Source: Oscillospiraceae bacterium
GTDB lineage: Bacteria > Bacillota_A > Clostridia > Oscillospirales > Oscillospiraceae
Assembly (NCBI GenBank): GCA_021771675.1
Contig: JAETOP010000051.1
Coordinates: 1-25,787, forward strand
Direction of reading: 5' to 3'
DNA: 25,787 bases
The notes below the pieces were generated by a model. That model was not told the origin of the DNA, ran no database searches, and worked only from the letters and a program-made list of their open reading frames with translations. This document shows positions 6,417 to 13,825 of the stretch, piece by piece (the first letter of the stretch is position 1; the number at the start of each line of letters is the position of its first letter). The translations under genes were made by a program, and so were the position numbers.

Positions 6417-7568
6417 TTATCGAACGGATTTTGCGTACTCGGTTGGTGTGATCCCGAACTTTTCCTTGAACTGCCTGGAAAAATGATGGACGGTGGAGTA
6501 TTGCAGGGCGGAAGCAATTTGGGTAAAATTCAGGTTGTTTTCCCGAATCATCTGCTTGCTCTCCTGGAGCTTGATCCTGCGGATGTACTCCCCGGGGGAG
6601 ATTTGCAGATTTTTGTGGAAGAGGACTGTCAGATAGCTGGGGCTCACTCCAACCTGACCGGCTACCATGGGGACGGACAGCTTTTCCCGGATGTGGGTGG
6701 CCACATACTGCTGGGCCTGGCGGATGATCTCATTCTCATTCTGCACCACATTAGCGTTTTTAATCCGGCTTCCGGTGGGCTGAACGGATTCCCGCAGCAG
6801 ATACAGAAGCAGCAGGGTCAGCTGGGATACGATGATGTCAGAAGAAAAGCCGTCCATCTTCTCCTGCTCCCGGAGCATGTTTTGCAGAAGATTTGCTGTC
6901 TGCTGGGGAGCGGTAAATTTTCGGTTCAGCAGGGGCGTGAGCTTTACCCCGTCCACATCGAAGGAGATGGTCACAAAACGGGGAGCAATGCCGATGTCAG
7001 CGTATTGCATGTGCCATTGATTGGGGCCGTAAATTACCAGGTCTCCCTGCTTCAGCAGCAGATCCTGCCCGTCTACCACGGAGTGCAGCTCTCCCTGATC
7101 CACATAGGTCAGCTCCGGCATGGGATGGGACTCCCCGGGGAAGAGAAAGCCCTGCTCCTTTTCCTGGTAAAAGAAAGTGAAAATTCGGTTTATCCGCACC
7201 TGCGAGGTCAGCTGGGTGTCCCGATCCGGCCCGGGCCCTATGGGCACGGGGGCAGTGGGGCTGTATAGCTGCACACTGACTTCCCCTTGGAAAGTGCTCA
7301 GTCCGAAGAGTACATCTCCATTCAGCTGAACGGTCTTGTCCAGATAATAGTGGAGATAGTGATCCTCATGGTCGCAGACCGACAGAACGGCCATGCCGCC
7401 GACACAGGAAATCCAGGTACTTTCCACTGTTCGGAAGAGCATCAGTTCAGAACTGGCAGGATGAATTACCAGGGCGGAATCCTTGGGATAGGGGTCGGCG
7501 CTCTGTGCCCGCTCGGAGTGGACAACGCCGAAATTCTTCAGCGCAATTTGATTCAGATTTTGGATCAT
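6417..7568 (-). CDS. AraC-family regulator with cupin sensor domain
   Basis: The product has 383 residues. Residues about 1-130 form an uncharacterised N-terminal region. Residues about 145-200 (GFLFPGESHPMPELTYVDQGELHSVV and following QGDLVIYGPNQWH) are a cupin-type sugar-sensing barrel. The last 100 residues carry the two HTH motifs of AraC proteins, with VAGQVGVSPSYLTVLFHKN and IASALQYSTVHHFSRQFKEKFGITP as signature. GGGAGG lies before the ATG. It is divergent from the sugar ABC operon at 8203-12454, across a 630-bp region that holds a perfect palindrome and several related CCGGA/AAA motifs, so control of that operon is likely. The inducer is unknown; an amino sugar would fit the kinase in the operon. 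Confidence 0.9.
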   Translation of the reverse strand: MIQNLNQIALKNFGVVHSERAQSADPYPKDSALVIHPASSELMLFRTVESTWISCVGGMAVLSVCDHEDHYLHYYLDKTVQLNGDVLFGLSTFQGEVSVQLYSPTAPVPIGPGPDRDTQLTSQVRINRIFTFFYQEKEQGFLFPGESHPMPELTYVDQGELHSVVDGQDLLLKQGDLVIYGPNQWHMQYADIGIAPRFVTISFDVDGVKLTPLLNRKFTAPQQTANLLQNMLREQEKMDGFSSDIIVSQLTLLLLYLLRESVQPTGSRIKNANVVQNENEIIRQAQQYVATHIREKLSVPMVAGQVGVSPSYLTVLFHKNLQISPGEYIRRIKLQESKQMIRENNLNFTQIASALQYSTVHHFSRQFKEKFGITPTEYAKSVR

Positions 7569-7614
7569 AGCATCAAACCTCCCATGCCCGAAAAGTAACC
7601 CTCACACCAATCTC

Positions 7615-7643
7615 ATTATAAGGTGAAACCGAAAAAAAGGCAA
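7615..7643 (-). promoter_or_regulatory. Promoter of the AraC gene
   Basis: On the minus strand TTGCCT (7638-7643) and TATAAT (7615-7620) are 17 bp apart. The ATG follows after a leader of about 40 bases. Confidence 0.7.
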
Positions 7644-7686
7644 TGGTTTTTTAGGCCGTAAGTGAAAACCGTCAACACGCCCAAAC

Positions 7687-7722
7687 AGCGGCAGCCTTTC
7701 TCTACCCCGGCGCCGCTTTTTT
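7687..7722 (+). terminator. Terminator-like hairpin in the AraC/ABC control region
   Basis: AGCGGC (7687-7692) pairs with GCCGCT (7712-7717), followed directly by a six-T run (7717-7722). The stem is short and the loop long (19 bases). No plus-strand gene lies just upstream, so it would end a short unannotated transcript or antisense RNA, or be fortuitous. Confidence 0.3.
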
Positions 7723-7749
7723 AAGAATTTTCCGAGAAAAAGATGGCAA

Positions 7750-7781
7750 TTTCTCCGGAAAATGACTCAATTCCGGAGAAA
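7750..7781. promoter_or_regulatory. Perfect 11-bp inverted repeat, probable operator
   Basis: TTTCTCCGGAA (7750-7760) and TTCCGGAGAAA (7771-7781) are perfect inverted copies separated by 10 bp, so the half-site centres are two helical turns apart. Related motifs occur at 7730-7739 (CCGAGAAAA), 7992-8000 (CCGGAGAAA) and 8008-8016 (CCGGAAAAA). A regulator site, most likely for the adjacent AraC protein, is the simplest reading. The hairpin has no T run. Confidence 0.55.
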
Positions 7782-7842
7782 CCCCGGGGCTTAAAGGGAA
7801 CTTTGACTTGTAGACATAACATCCAACCCGGGGGTGACAAAA

Positions 7843-7857
7843 ATGGAAGCGCTTTCT
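7843..7857. promoter_or_regulatory. cre-like catabolite control site
   Basis: ATGGAAGCGCTTTCT matches the Firmicutes CcpA cre consensus WTGNAARCGNWWNCA at all but the last position, with a palindromic AAGCGCTT core. It lies about 235 bp before the -35 box of the sugar ABC operon. A LacI/GalR-type operator would look the same. Carbon catabolite repression of the operon is inferred. Confidence 0.6.
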
Positions 7858-8091
7858 TGTGTAATATGACCAGGAAGCAGCTCCAAAAGAGAAATCGGAA
7901 AAGACCGGACACCCCTTTCGACGGAGGAAAGAAATGAAAATGGTACATTTAGGCAAGATTATGAGAAATTGACGGCTGGAAAAGGGACCTGCCGGAGAAA
8001 AATCCCGCCGGAAAAAGCAGCCGGATCAAAGGAAGAAGGGGGAGACATGAAAATAATTGACAAAAAAGGAGGATAATCAAAAAAATTTTTG

Positions 8092-8119
8092 TTGACAACG
8101 ACGGCTTGTGATGTATAAT
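8092..8119 (+). promoter_or_regulatory. Promoter of the sugar ABC transporter operon
   Basis: TTGACA (8092-8097) and TATAAT (8114-8119) are perfect consensus boxes 16 bp apart. The leader of about 75 bases ends in AGGAGGAG before the ATG. The rest of the 7569-8202 gap holds the AraC promoter, the palindrome, the cre-like site and no coding gene that I can support. Confidence 0.85.
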
Positions 8120-8202
8120 GGAGTTATGCAGAGGAAAAACCTGACATTCAAGAAATTGATAAATTTTCCGCTGCACAGTATTTAACAGGAGGAGAACAAA
8201 GA

Positions 8203-9432
8203 ATGATGAAAATGAAGAGGTTCCTTGCAATGCTGCTGGTTCTGGTTATGATGCTGGCAGTTTGCGGCGTGTCTGCCTATGCTGAGGGCGAGAAGGTCAC
8301 GGTCACCATGATCGCTGCACAGTACGGCCCCAAGACTGGTGATTGGTGGGCTGACTTTGAAGCCAAGTTTGAGGAAAGCCACTCCGACATCGATCTGGTT
8401 GTTGATGTTGTTTCCTGGAACGACATCTACACCGTCGTGAACACCCGCCTGTCCAATGGCAACGCTCCCGACCTGCTGAACATTGACACCTTCGCTGATT
8501 ACCAGGCTGATGACCTGCTGCTCCCGGCTCAGGATTTTGTCTCCCCTGAGACCTACGCCAAGATGTACCCCGCTTTCCTGGAGCAGTCCATTGTTGATGG
8601 TGTTGTTTGGGCTGTCCCCGATCTGGCATCCGCCCGGGCCATGTACTACAACAAGGACATCCTGGAAGCCGCCGGTGTGGAAGTTCCCACCACCTGGGAA
8701 GAGCTGACCGCCGCCTGCGAAGCCATCAAGGCCTACAACCCCGATATTTATCCCTGGGGCATTGACATGACCACCGACGAAGGTCAGGCTGCGTTTGCCT
8801 ACTATACCTGGGGCAACGGCGGCGGCTTTGTGGATGAAGAGGGCAACTGGGCTCTGAATTCCGAGGAAAATATCGCTGCTATTGAGTATGAGATCGGCCT
8901 GGTAAAGGCTGGCCTGACCAACTCCGACCCCGCTACCAACACCCGTTATGATCTTCAGGATCTGTTCTGCGCTGGCAAGCTGGCAATGATGATCGCTCCC
9001 AATGCGCTGTCCAGCCAGGCTGGTGAAGCCGGTATCAACTATGGCTTTGCCGCCATCCCCAACAATACTGGTGTTTCTGTTTCTGCCGGCGTTATGGATC
9101 GCATTATGTGCTTCGACAATGGCCAGTCCGAAGAGCAGATGGCTGCCATCACCGCTGTGGTGGATGCCTTCTATGACGATGTTCCCTATTCCGAGTGGGT
9201 CCTGATGGAGGGCTTCCTGCCCGCCACCTCCGCCGGTGGTGAGGCCTGTGCCGCCGCCGATCCCGCCATGGGCGCTTGGATTGACATCGTTGGTTCTGCC
9301 AAGTTCTATCCCACTGCCAAGGCTGAGTGGGCAGACGTCAAGCAGGGCGTTATCAATGTTGAGCAGCGTGCCCTCCTGGGTGAGAATGTTGCAGACCTGC
9401 TCAACGAGCTTCAGGAAGAGATCGCTGGCTAA
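8203..9432 (+). CDS. Sugar ABC transporter substrate-binding protein (CUT1 type)
   Basis: This 409-residue protein captures a sugar outside the cell for the two permeases encoded downstream. It starts with a signal peptide (KMKRF, then a hydrophobic core to about residue 25). The mature part has the extracellular binding protein fold: DWWADFEAKFEESHSDI, NAPDLLNIDT, and the hinge segment MYYNKDILEAAGVEVPTTWEEL, typical of the MalE/UgpB group. The one Cys in the signal region lies in LAVCGV, where Val at -1 breaks the lipobox rule. Cleavage after AYA looks more likely, which is unusual for a Gram-positive binding protein. AGGAGG precedes two consecutive ATGs. A strong hairpin after the gene probably raises its expression over the permeases. 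Confidence 0.9.
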   Translation: MMKMKRFLAMLLVLVMMLAVCGVSAYAEGEKVTVTMIAAQYGPKTGDWWADFEAKFEESHSDIDLVVDVVSWNDIYTVVNTRLSNGNAPDLLNIDTFADYQADDLLLPAQDFVSPETYAKMYPAFLEQSIVDGVVWAVPDLASARAMYYNKDILEAAGVEVPTTWEELTAACEAIKAYNPDIYPWGIDMTTDEGQAAFAYYTWGNGGGFVDEEGNWALNSEENIAAIEYEIGLVKAGLTNSDPATNTRYDLQDLFCAGKLAMMIAPNALSSQAGEAGINYGFAAIPNNTGVSVSAGVMDRIMCFDNGQSEEQMAAITAVVDAFYDDVPYSEWVLMEGFLPATSAGGEACAAADPAMGAWIDIVGSAKFYPTAKAEWADVKQGVINVEQRALLGENVADLLNELQEEIAG

Positions 9433-9480
9433 TTCCATAGGGTTGTTTCCCAACCGTTTTCCATAGTTTACTTCACAACG

Positions 9481-9509
9481 GCGGGCCGGACCCATGTGGC
9501 CCGGCCCGC
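9481..9509 (+). terminator. Intercistronic GC hairpin after the binding-protein gene
   Basis: GCGGGCCGG (9481-9489) pairs perfectly with CCGGCCCGC (9501-9509). No T run follows. Hairpins here commonly give partial termination or protect the 3' end, so that the binding protein is made in excess over the permeases. Confidence 0.6.
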
Positions 9510-9528
9510 TGTCTGTATAATATAATGA

Positions 9529-9599
9529 GAAATCAGGCACCAGACATCAGACTCTTTTTGCAGTTGGGTGCTGATGCCTGGTTCCTGGTTTCTGATTTC
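9529..9599. repeat. 71-bp foldback repeat between binding protein and permease genes
   Basis: GAAATCAG (9529-9536) is inverted at CTGATTTC (9592-9599), and inner CACCAGACATCAG (9539-9551) matches the complement of CTGATGCCTGG (9571-9581) with shifts. The sequence is built from short CAGACATCAG / CCTGGTTTCTGATTTC-like units. It looks like an inserted or expanded intergenic repeat rather than part of the transporter operon. Confidence 0.5.
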
Positions 9600-9617
9600 A
9601 TTTAAGGGGGTATTTGC

Positions 9618-10511
9618 GTGCGTTCCAAGAAACATTCCTCTTTGCAAAACCGAGCGGAGCCCTATCTGTGGATTCTTCCCAGTGTTCTGCTGATGTCAAT
9701 TTTTATTATTGTTCCCATCGGCTGCGTTTTTTACATGGCTTTCAGTAAAATTACCAAGGCCGGTATGGTAAAGGGCTTCAATGGAATTGAAAATTTTGCC
9801 AAAGTTTTGAAAAGCAGAGCCTTTGGTGTGGCGCTGTCCAATACGCTGATTTGGACAGTTGTGGTTGTGGTTTTGTCCACAGTGCTGGGCTTTATCCTGG
9901 CGCTGCTGCTCAACAACAAGTTTAAGGGCAGGAAGATTGCCAGAGCCATTATCGTTTTCCCCTGGGCGACAACTCTGGTCATCCAGGCCAGCGCTTGGAA
10001 ATTCATCATCGATACGGATTACGGAGCTCTGAATACGCTTCTGAAATCTCTGGGCATCATCTCCAGTAACGTCAACTGGACGCCGACTCCCGGTGCTTTC
10101 TTTGCCTGGGAAATTGCCTGCGGCATTTTTGTTACCATTCCCTTCGTCTGCTTCACAGCGCTGTCTGGATTGCAGAGTATCGATCAATCCTACTATGAGG
10201 CGGCGACGGTGGACGGCGGAAGCTACTGGCAGCAGATGTTCCACATCACGCTGCCGCTGGTCAAGCCCAGCCTGACGGTGGCCACGGTACTGAACATCAT
10301 CTATGTGTTCAATTCCTTCCCCATTGTCTGGACGATTACCAAGGGCGATCCGGCAAACCGCACCGACACCCTGGTCACATATCTGTATAAGCTGGCCTTC
10401 TATAACGGCAAGCAGGGGGAAGCGGCTGCCGTATCTGTCATTGGCTTTCTGATCCTGCTGGTCTGCGCCAGCCTATACATGATTTCCACTTTGAGGAAAG
10501 GGGATGAATGA
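9618..10511 (+). CDS. Sugar ABC transporter permease (MalF type)
   Basis: This 297-residue inner-membrane protein has about six transmembrane segments. The first is at residues 17-40 (WILPSVLLMSIFIIVPIGC). The EAA loop that docks the ATPase reads EAATVDGGSYWQQMFHITLP followed by LVKPSL, near residue 194. It starts with GTG, supported by AAGGGGG upstream; the next ATG lies inside the conserved first helix. It overlaps the next permease by four bases (ATGA), a sign of coupled translation. No ATPase gene lies in the operon, as in other CUT1 systems that share a MsmX-type ATPase. Confidence 0.9.
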   Translation: MRSKKHSSLQNRAEPYLWILPSVLLMSIFIIVPIGCVFYMAFSKITKAGMVKGFNGIENFAKVLKSRAFGVALSNTLIWTVVVVVLSTVLGFILALLLNNKFKGRKIARAIIVFPWATTLVIQASAWKFIIDTDYGALNTLLKSLGIISSNVNWTPTPGAFFAWEIACGIFVTIPFVCFTALSGLQSIDQSYYEAATVDGGSYWQQMFHITLPLVKPSLTVATVLNIIYVFNSFPIVWTITKGDPANRTDTLVTYLYKLAFYNGKQGEAAAVSVIGFLILLVCASLYMISTLRKGDE

Positions 10512-11362
10512 TTATGGAATCTCGCCAAATCAATCGAAAAAAGGCCCTGCTGCGGGTGCTATTGTACTTTGTGGTCTTCGACATCTGCCTGGCCACCCTG
10601 TATCCCTATTTCGTCATGCTGACCACCGCGTTGAAGAGCCGCCCCGAAATCTTCGCCATGGATGGCAAGGTCTTCCCTGTCAAGGCGGTGTGGAGCAACT
10701 TCGTTGACATCTGGCAGAAGGCCCCCATGGCCAAGTATATGTTCAACTCCATCATCATCGCCACCGGCTCCACCATCATTGCCATGGTCTGCGGCATCCC
10801 CGCGGCCTATGCCCTGGCCCGGATGAAGTTCAAGGGGCAGACGGCCTTCCTGGGCTTTATCATCGTATCCCAGATGTTCGCCCCTGTGGTTCTGCTCATC
10901 GGTATTTATAAGGTGATGCAGTTCCTGAAGCTGACCAACAGCCTTCTGGGCCTGATTTTCATCAATGCGGCCTTCAACCAGGCCTTCACCATCTGGCTCC
11001 TGCGGGGCACCTTCCTGAGCATTTCCCCCGAGATGGAGCAGGCTGCCACCATCGACGGCTGCAACCGGGTTCAGGCCCTGCTGCGGGTGCTGCTGCCTGT
11101 GGCCGCTCCCGGCATCGTCACCACCCTGATTTTCATTTTCATCAATGCCTGGAATGAATACACCGTGGCCCTGTGCCTGATTTCCTCCGATACCCTGAAA
11201 CCCTTGACCGTGGGCATCAACATCTTCAATGGCTACAACATGATCGAGTGGCAGTATCTGTTTGCTGCGTCGCTGTTTGCCATTATGCCCGTTGTCATCC
11301 TGTTTATGTCCATCGAGAAGAATTTGACCAGCGGCCTTACCGCCGGCGGTGTCAAGGGCTAG
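10508..11362 (+). CDS. Sugar ABC transporter permease (MalG type)
   Basis: This 284-residue partner permease has about six transmembrane segments. The first is near residues 14-35 (VLLYFVVFDICLATLYPYF), followed by the family's MLTTALKSRPEIF segment. The EAA loop reads EQAATIDGCNRVQALLRVLLP near residue 178, and WNEYTVAL is typical of MalG-type proteins. It overlaps the upstream permease gene by ATGA. The next gene, a NahK-like kinase, begins nine bases after its stop, so all four genes from 8203 to 12454 form one operon. Confidence 0.9.
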   Translation: MIMESRQINRKKALLRVLLYFVVFDICLATLYPYFVMLTTALKSRPEIFAMDGKVFPVKAVWSNFVDIWQKAPMAKYMFNSIIIATGSTIIAMVCGIPAAYALARMKFKGQTAFLGFIIVSQMFAPVVLLIGIYKVMQFLKLTNSLLGLIFINAAFNQAFTIWLLRGTFLSISPEMEQAATIDGCNRVQALLRVLLPVAAPGIVTTLIFIFINAWNEYTVALCLISSDTLKPLTVGINIFNGYNMIEWQYLFAASLFAIMPVVILFMSIEKNLTSGLTAGGVKG

Positions 11363-11371
11363 GGGGTACAA

Positions 11372-12454
11372 ATGGAAGCACTGCACAAGTTCGTTTTGGA
11401 GCAGTTCCGCCTGGATGCACCCGCAGTCAGCTGTGAGCGCTACGGCTTCGGACATATCAACGAGACCTACCTGGTGGTTACGGAATCCGGGCGGCGGTAC
11501 ATCCTCCAGAAGATCAGCAACCGGGCTTTCCCGGATGTGGCGGGCCTGCAGGAAAACATTGCGGCGGTTACCGCCCATCTGCGCAGACAGAACGATGAAC
11601 CCAACAGCGCATTGAACCTGATTTTTACCGGGGCAGGGGAGAGCTGGTATCACCACGGGGAAAACAGCGACTGGCGAGTCTACGATTTTATCGAAAACAG
11701 CATCTGCCTTCAAGCGCCCGAGGGGCCGGAGGATTTCTACCAGAGCGCCATTGCCTTTGGAAGCTTTCAGCAGCAGCTGAGCACCTTCCCGGCGGAGACC
11801 CTCCACGAGACCATCCGGAATTTCCACAACACGCCGGATCGCTATCGTCTGTTCCGTCAGACCTTGGAGGCGGATTCCGAGGGCAGGGCGGCGGAGGTGC
11901 AGCCGGAAATTGAATTTGCCCTCTCCCATGAGGCGGTGGGCGGTCAGCTGACCCGGATGCTCCGGGACGGAGAGCTTCCCCTGCGTGTCACCCATAACGA
12001 TACCAAGCTGAACAACGTGATGCTCAGCAGCGAAACCCGCATGCCCCTCTGCGTCATCGATTTGGACACCACCATGCCCGGCCTCAGCGCCTATGACTTT
12101 GGCGATTCCATCCGGTTCGGCGCTGCAACGGCGGCGGAGGATGAGAAGAATTTGGAGAAAGTCACCATGTCCCTGGAGCTGTTCCGGATTTTCACCCGGG
12201 GATTCCTGAAAGCCTGCCCGGGGCTGACGGAGAAGGAGCGTCAGGCTCTCCCCCTGGGAGCGCTGACCATGACGCTGGAATGCGGCCTCCGATTCCTGAC
12301 GGATTACCTGGCGGGGGATCACTATTTCGGCATCCACTACCCGGAGCATAATCTGGATCGCTGCCGTACTCAGTTTAAGCTGGTTGCGGATATGGAAGCG
12401 AAGATGACGCAAATGCAGCAGATTGTGAAAGAAGAGTACGAGAAAAAAACATAA
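11372..12454 (+). CDS. N-acetylhexosamine 1-kinase (NahK-like)
   Basis: This 360-residue protein has the aminoglycoside-phosphotransferase-like kinase fold. It matches the pattern I recall for Bifidobacterium NahK (LnpB) along its length: YGFGHINETYLV (residues 24-35), RRYILQKIS, AFPDVAGLQENI, RVTHNDTKLNNVM with catalytic Asp210, VIDLDTTMPG with metal-binding Asp232, DFGDSIRFG, MTLECGLRFL and YPEHNLDRCRTQFKLV. NahK phosphorylates GlcNAc or GalNAc at C1, producing sugar 1-phosphates for nucleotide-sugar synthesis or glycolysis. Position at the end of a sugar ABC operon suggests the transporter brings in an amino sugar or a glycan containing it. No GH112 lacto-N-biose phosphorylase is visible. 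Exact sugar specificity is not readable from sequence. Confidence 0.85.
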   Translation: MEALHKFVLEQFRLDAPAVSCERYGFGHINETYLVVTESGRRYILQKISNRAFPDVAGLQENIAAVTAHLRRQNDEPNSALNLIFTGAGESWYHHGENSDWRVYDFIENSICLQAPEGPEDFYQSAIAFGSFQQQLSTFPAETLHETIRNFHNTPDRYRLFRQTLEADSEGRAAEVQPEIEFALSHEAVGGQLTRMLRDGELPLRVTHNDTKLNNVMLSSETRMPLCVIDLDTTMPGLSAYDFGDSIRFGAATAAEDEKNLEKVTMSLELFRIFTRGFLKACPGLTEKERQALPLGALTMTLECGLRFLTDYLAGDHYFGIHYPEHNLDRCRTQFKLVADMEAKMTQMQQIVKEEYEKKT

Positions 12455-12458
12455 AAAA

Positions 12459-12489
12459 CCCGGCTGCCTCTTTTTTGGAGGCAGCCGGG
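12459..12489. terminator. Strong terminator between NahK-like gene and obgE
   Basis: CCCGGCTGCCTC (12459-12470) pairs perfectly with GAGGCAGCCGGG (12478-12489) around a seven-base loop. On the minus strand a six-T run follows, so it mainly ends obgE. On the plus strand it can act as the 3' end of the ABC/kinase operon, though without a T run. Confidence 0.9.
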
Positions 12490-12505
12490 ACATTTGTGCG
12501 TTGCA

Positions 12506-13780
12506 TCAGCGCTGGTAGTCAAATTGCAGATCGTAGATGTCTACGGTATCGCCGTCTTGAATGCCCATCTCTTCCAGACGAGTGAAGAGGCCGCATTTGC
12601 GCAGCTGATGGTCAAAGTAGTTCCGGGATTCGTAGTCGTCGAAGTTGATGTTCATGACGAGACGCTCCAACCAGTCACCGGTAATAACCCAGGTGCTGCC
12701 CAGATGTTCAATAGACAGCTCACTGGGGTCTCCTGCCTCCGCTGCCTGGTCCACGTATTCCGGTTCGTAGATGGTAACCGGTGGAAGGGTGCGGAGCTTT
12801 TCAGCAATAATGCGTACCAGGTTCCGGGTGCCCTGGGTGGTTCCGGCGGAAATCTCATAGAGCTCATAGCCCGCTGCCTCTACACAGGCGCGGAGCTGGG
12901 ACAGGTTGTCGCTGTCGGGAGGAAGCAGGTCAATTTTATTGGCGGCGACGATCATGGGACGATTGCTCAAATCCACGCTGTAGCTTGCCAGCTCATCGCA
13001 GATGGCATTAAAATCCTCCACAGGATCCCGGCCTTCGCTGCCAGAAACGTCCACCACATGGACCAGCAGACGGCAGCGGTCGATATGACGCAGAAAGTCG
13101 TGACCCAGTCCCGCCCCTTCTGCGGCGCCTTCAATGATACCGGGAATGTCAGCCATGATGAAGGAAACACCCTCGTCCACATAGATCACACCCAGATTTG
13201 GAAATAGGGTGGTGAAATGGTAGTTTGCAATCTTCGGTCGGGCGTTGGAGGTGACGGAGAGCAGGGTTGATTTTCCCACGTTTGGGAAGCCCACCAGGCC
13301 AACATCTGCTAGGAGCTTCAGTTCCAAAACGATCTCCCGCTCCTGGCCCTTCAGGCCCGCTTTGGCGAACCGTGGAACCTGGCGGGTGGCGGTGGCGTAA
13401 TGAGCGTTGCCCCAGCCTCCCCGGCCCCCCTTGGCGATAATAAAATCCTCTCCGGTGGACATGTCCACAATGATCTGATTGGATGCGGCATCCCGGACAA
13501 CGGTGCCCCTGGGCACGTCGATGACCAGGGGTTCCCCTCGCTTGCCGCTCATTTTCCGGCCCAAGCCGTTTGCCCCCCCTTGGGCAGCATATTTGCGCTT
13601 GTAGCGGAAGTCCAGCAGGGTGGACATATTGTCGTTGACGTGAAGAATGACGCTTCCCCCGTGGCCGCCGTCGCCGCCGTCAGGGCCGCCGGAGGCCACA
13701 TACTTCTCCCGGTGAAAGGCTACGGCACCATCGCCGCCCCGGCCACCTAGCACGGTGATTCGGACTTTATCTACAAACAT
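12506..13780 (-). CDS. obgE: GTPase Obg (CgtA)
   Basis: This 424-residue ribosome-associated GTPase is needed for 50S maturation and linked to the stringent response. The Gly-rich Obg domain covers residues 1-158, with the six-turn glycine helices (GGRGGDG, GGPDGGDGGHGG). The G domain has P-loop GFPNVGKS (164-171), DIPG (211-214) and NKID (281-284). The C-terminal OCT domain runs from about 345 to 424. AAGGAG precedes the ATG. It lies 45 bases after the TIM-barrel gene and shares the region with rplU and rpmA, the usual Firmicutes neighbourhood. A strong terminator follows. Confidence 0.97.
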   Translation of the reverse strand: MFVDKVRITVLGGRGGDGAVAFHREKYVASGGPDGGDGGHGGSVILHVNDNMSTLLDFRYKRKYAAQGGANGLGRKMSGKRGEPLVIDVPRGTVVRDAASNQIIVDMSTGEDFIIAKGGRGGWGNAHYATATRQVPRFAKAGLKGQEREIVLELKLLADVGLVGFPNVGKSTLLSVTSNARPKIANYHFTTLFPNLGVIYVDEGVSFIMADIPGIIEGAAEGAGLGHDFLRHIDRCRLLVHVVDVSGSEGRDPVEDFNAICDELASYSVDLSNRPMIVAANKIDLLPPDSDNLSQLRACVEAAGYELYEISAGTTQGTRNLVRIIAEKLRTLPPVTIYEPEYVDQAAEAGDPSELSIEHLGSTWVITGDWLERLVMNINFDDYESRNYFDHQLRKCGLFTRLEEMGIQDGDTVDIYDLQFDYQR

Positions 13781-13825
13781 AACATTTCTCCTTTTGATAC
13801 CCGCCTGCCGGGAGAAAGGCTGCTG

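Noticed and set aside
8057..8077. Second promoter (TTGACA then GATAAT) upstream of the binding-protein gene
   Set aside because: The boxes are only nine bases apart, far too close. The TTGACA/TATAAT pair at 8092-8119 is the better call.
8182..9540. Minus-strand open frame opposite the binding-protein gene
   Set aside because: Gly/His-rich mirror translation. The plus strand has signal peptide, binding-protein motifs, promoter and ribosome binding site.
10559..12493. Long minus-strand open frame (644 codons) opposite the permease and kinase genes
   Set aside because: It lies antisense to three genes with clear family motifs, has low-complexity His/Gln/Gly-rich translation, and no ribosome binding site. 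It is a by-product of GC-rich codon use.
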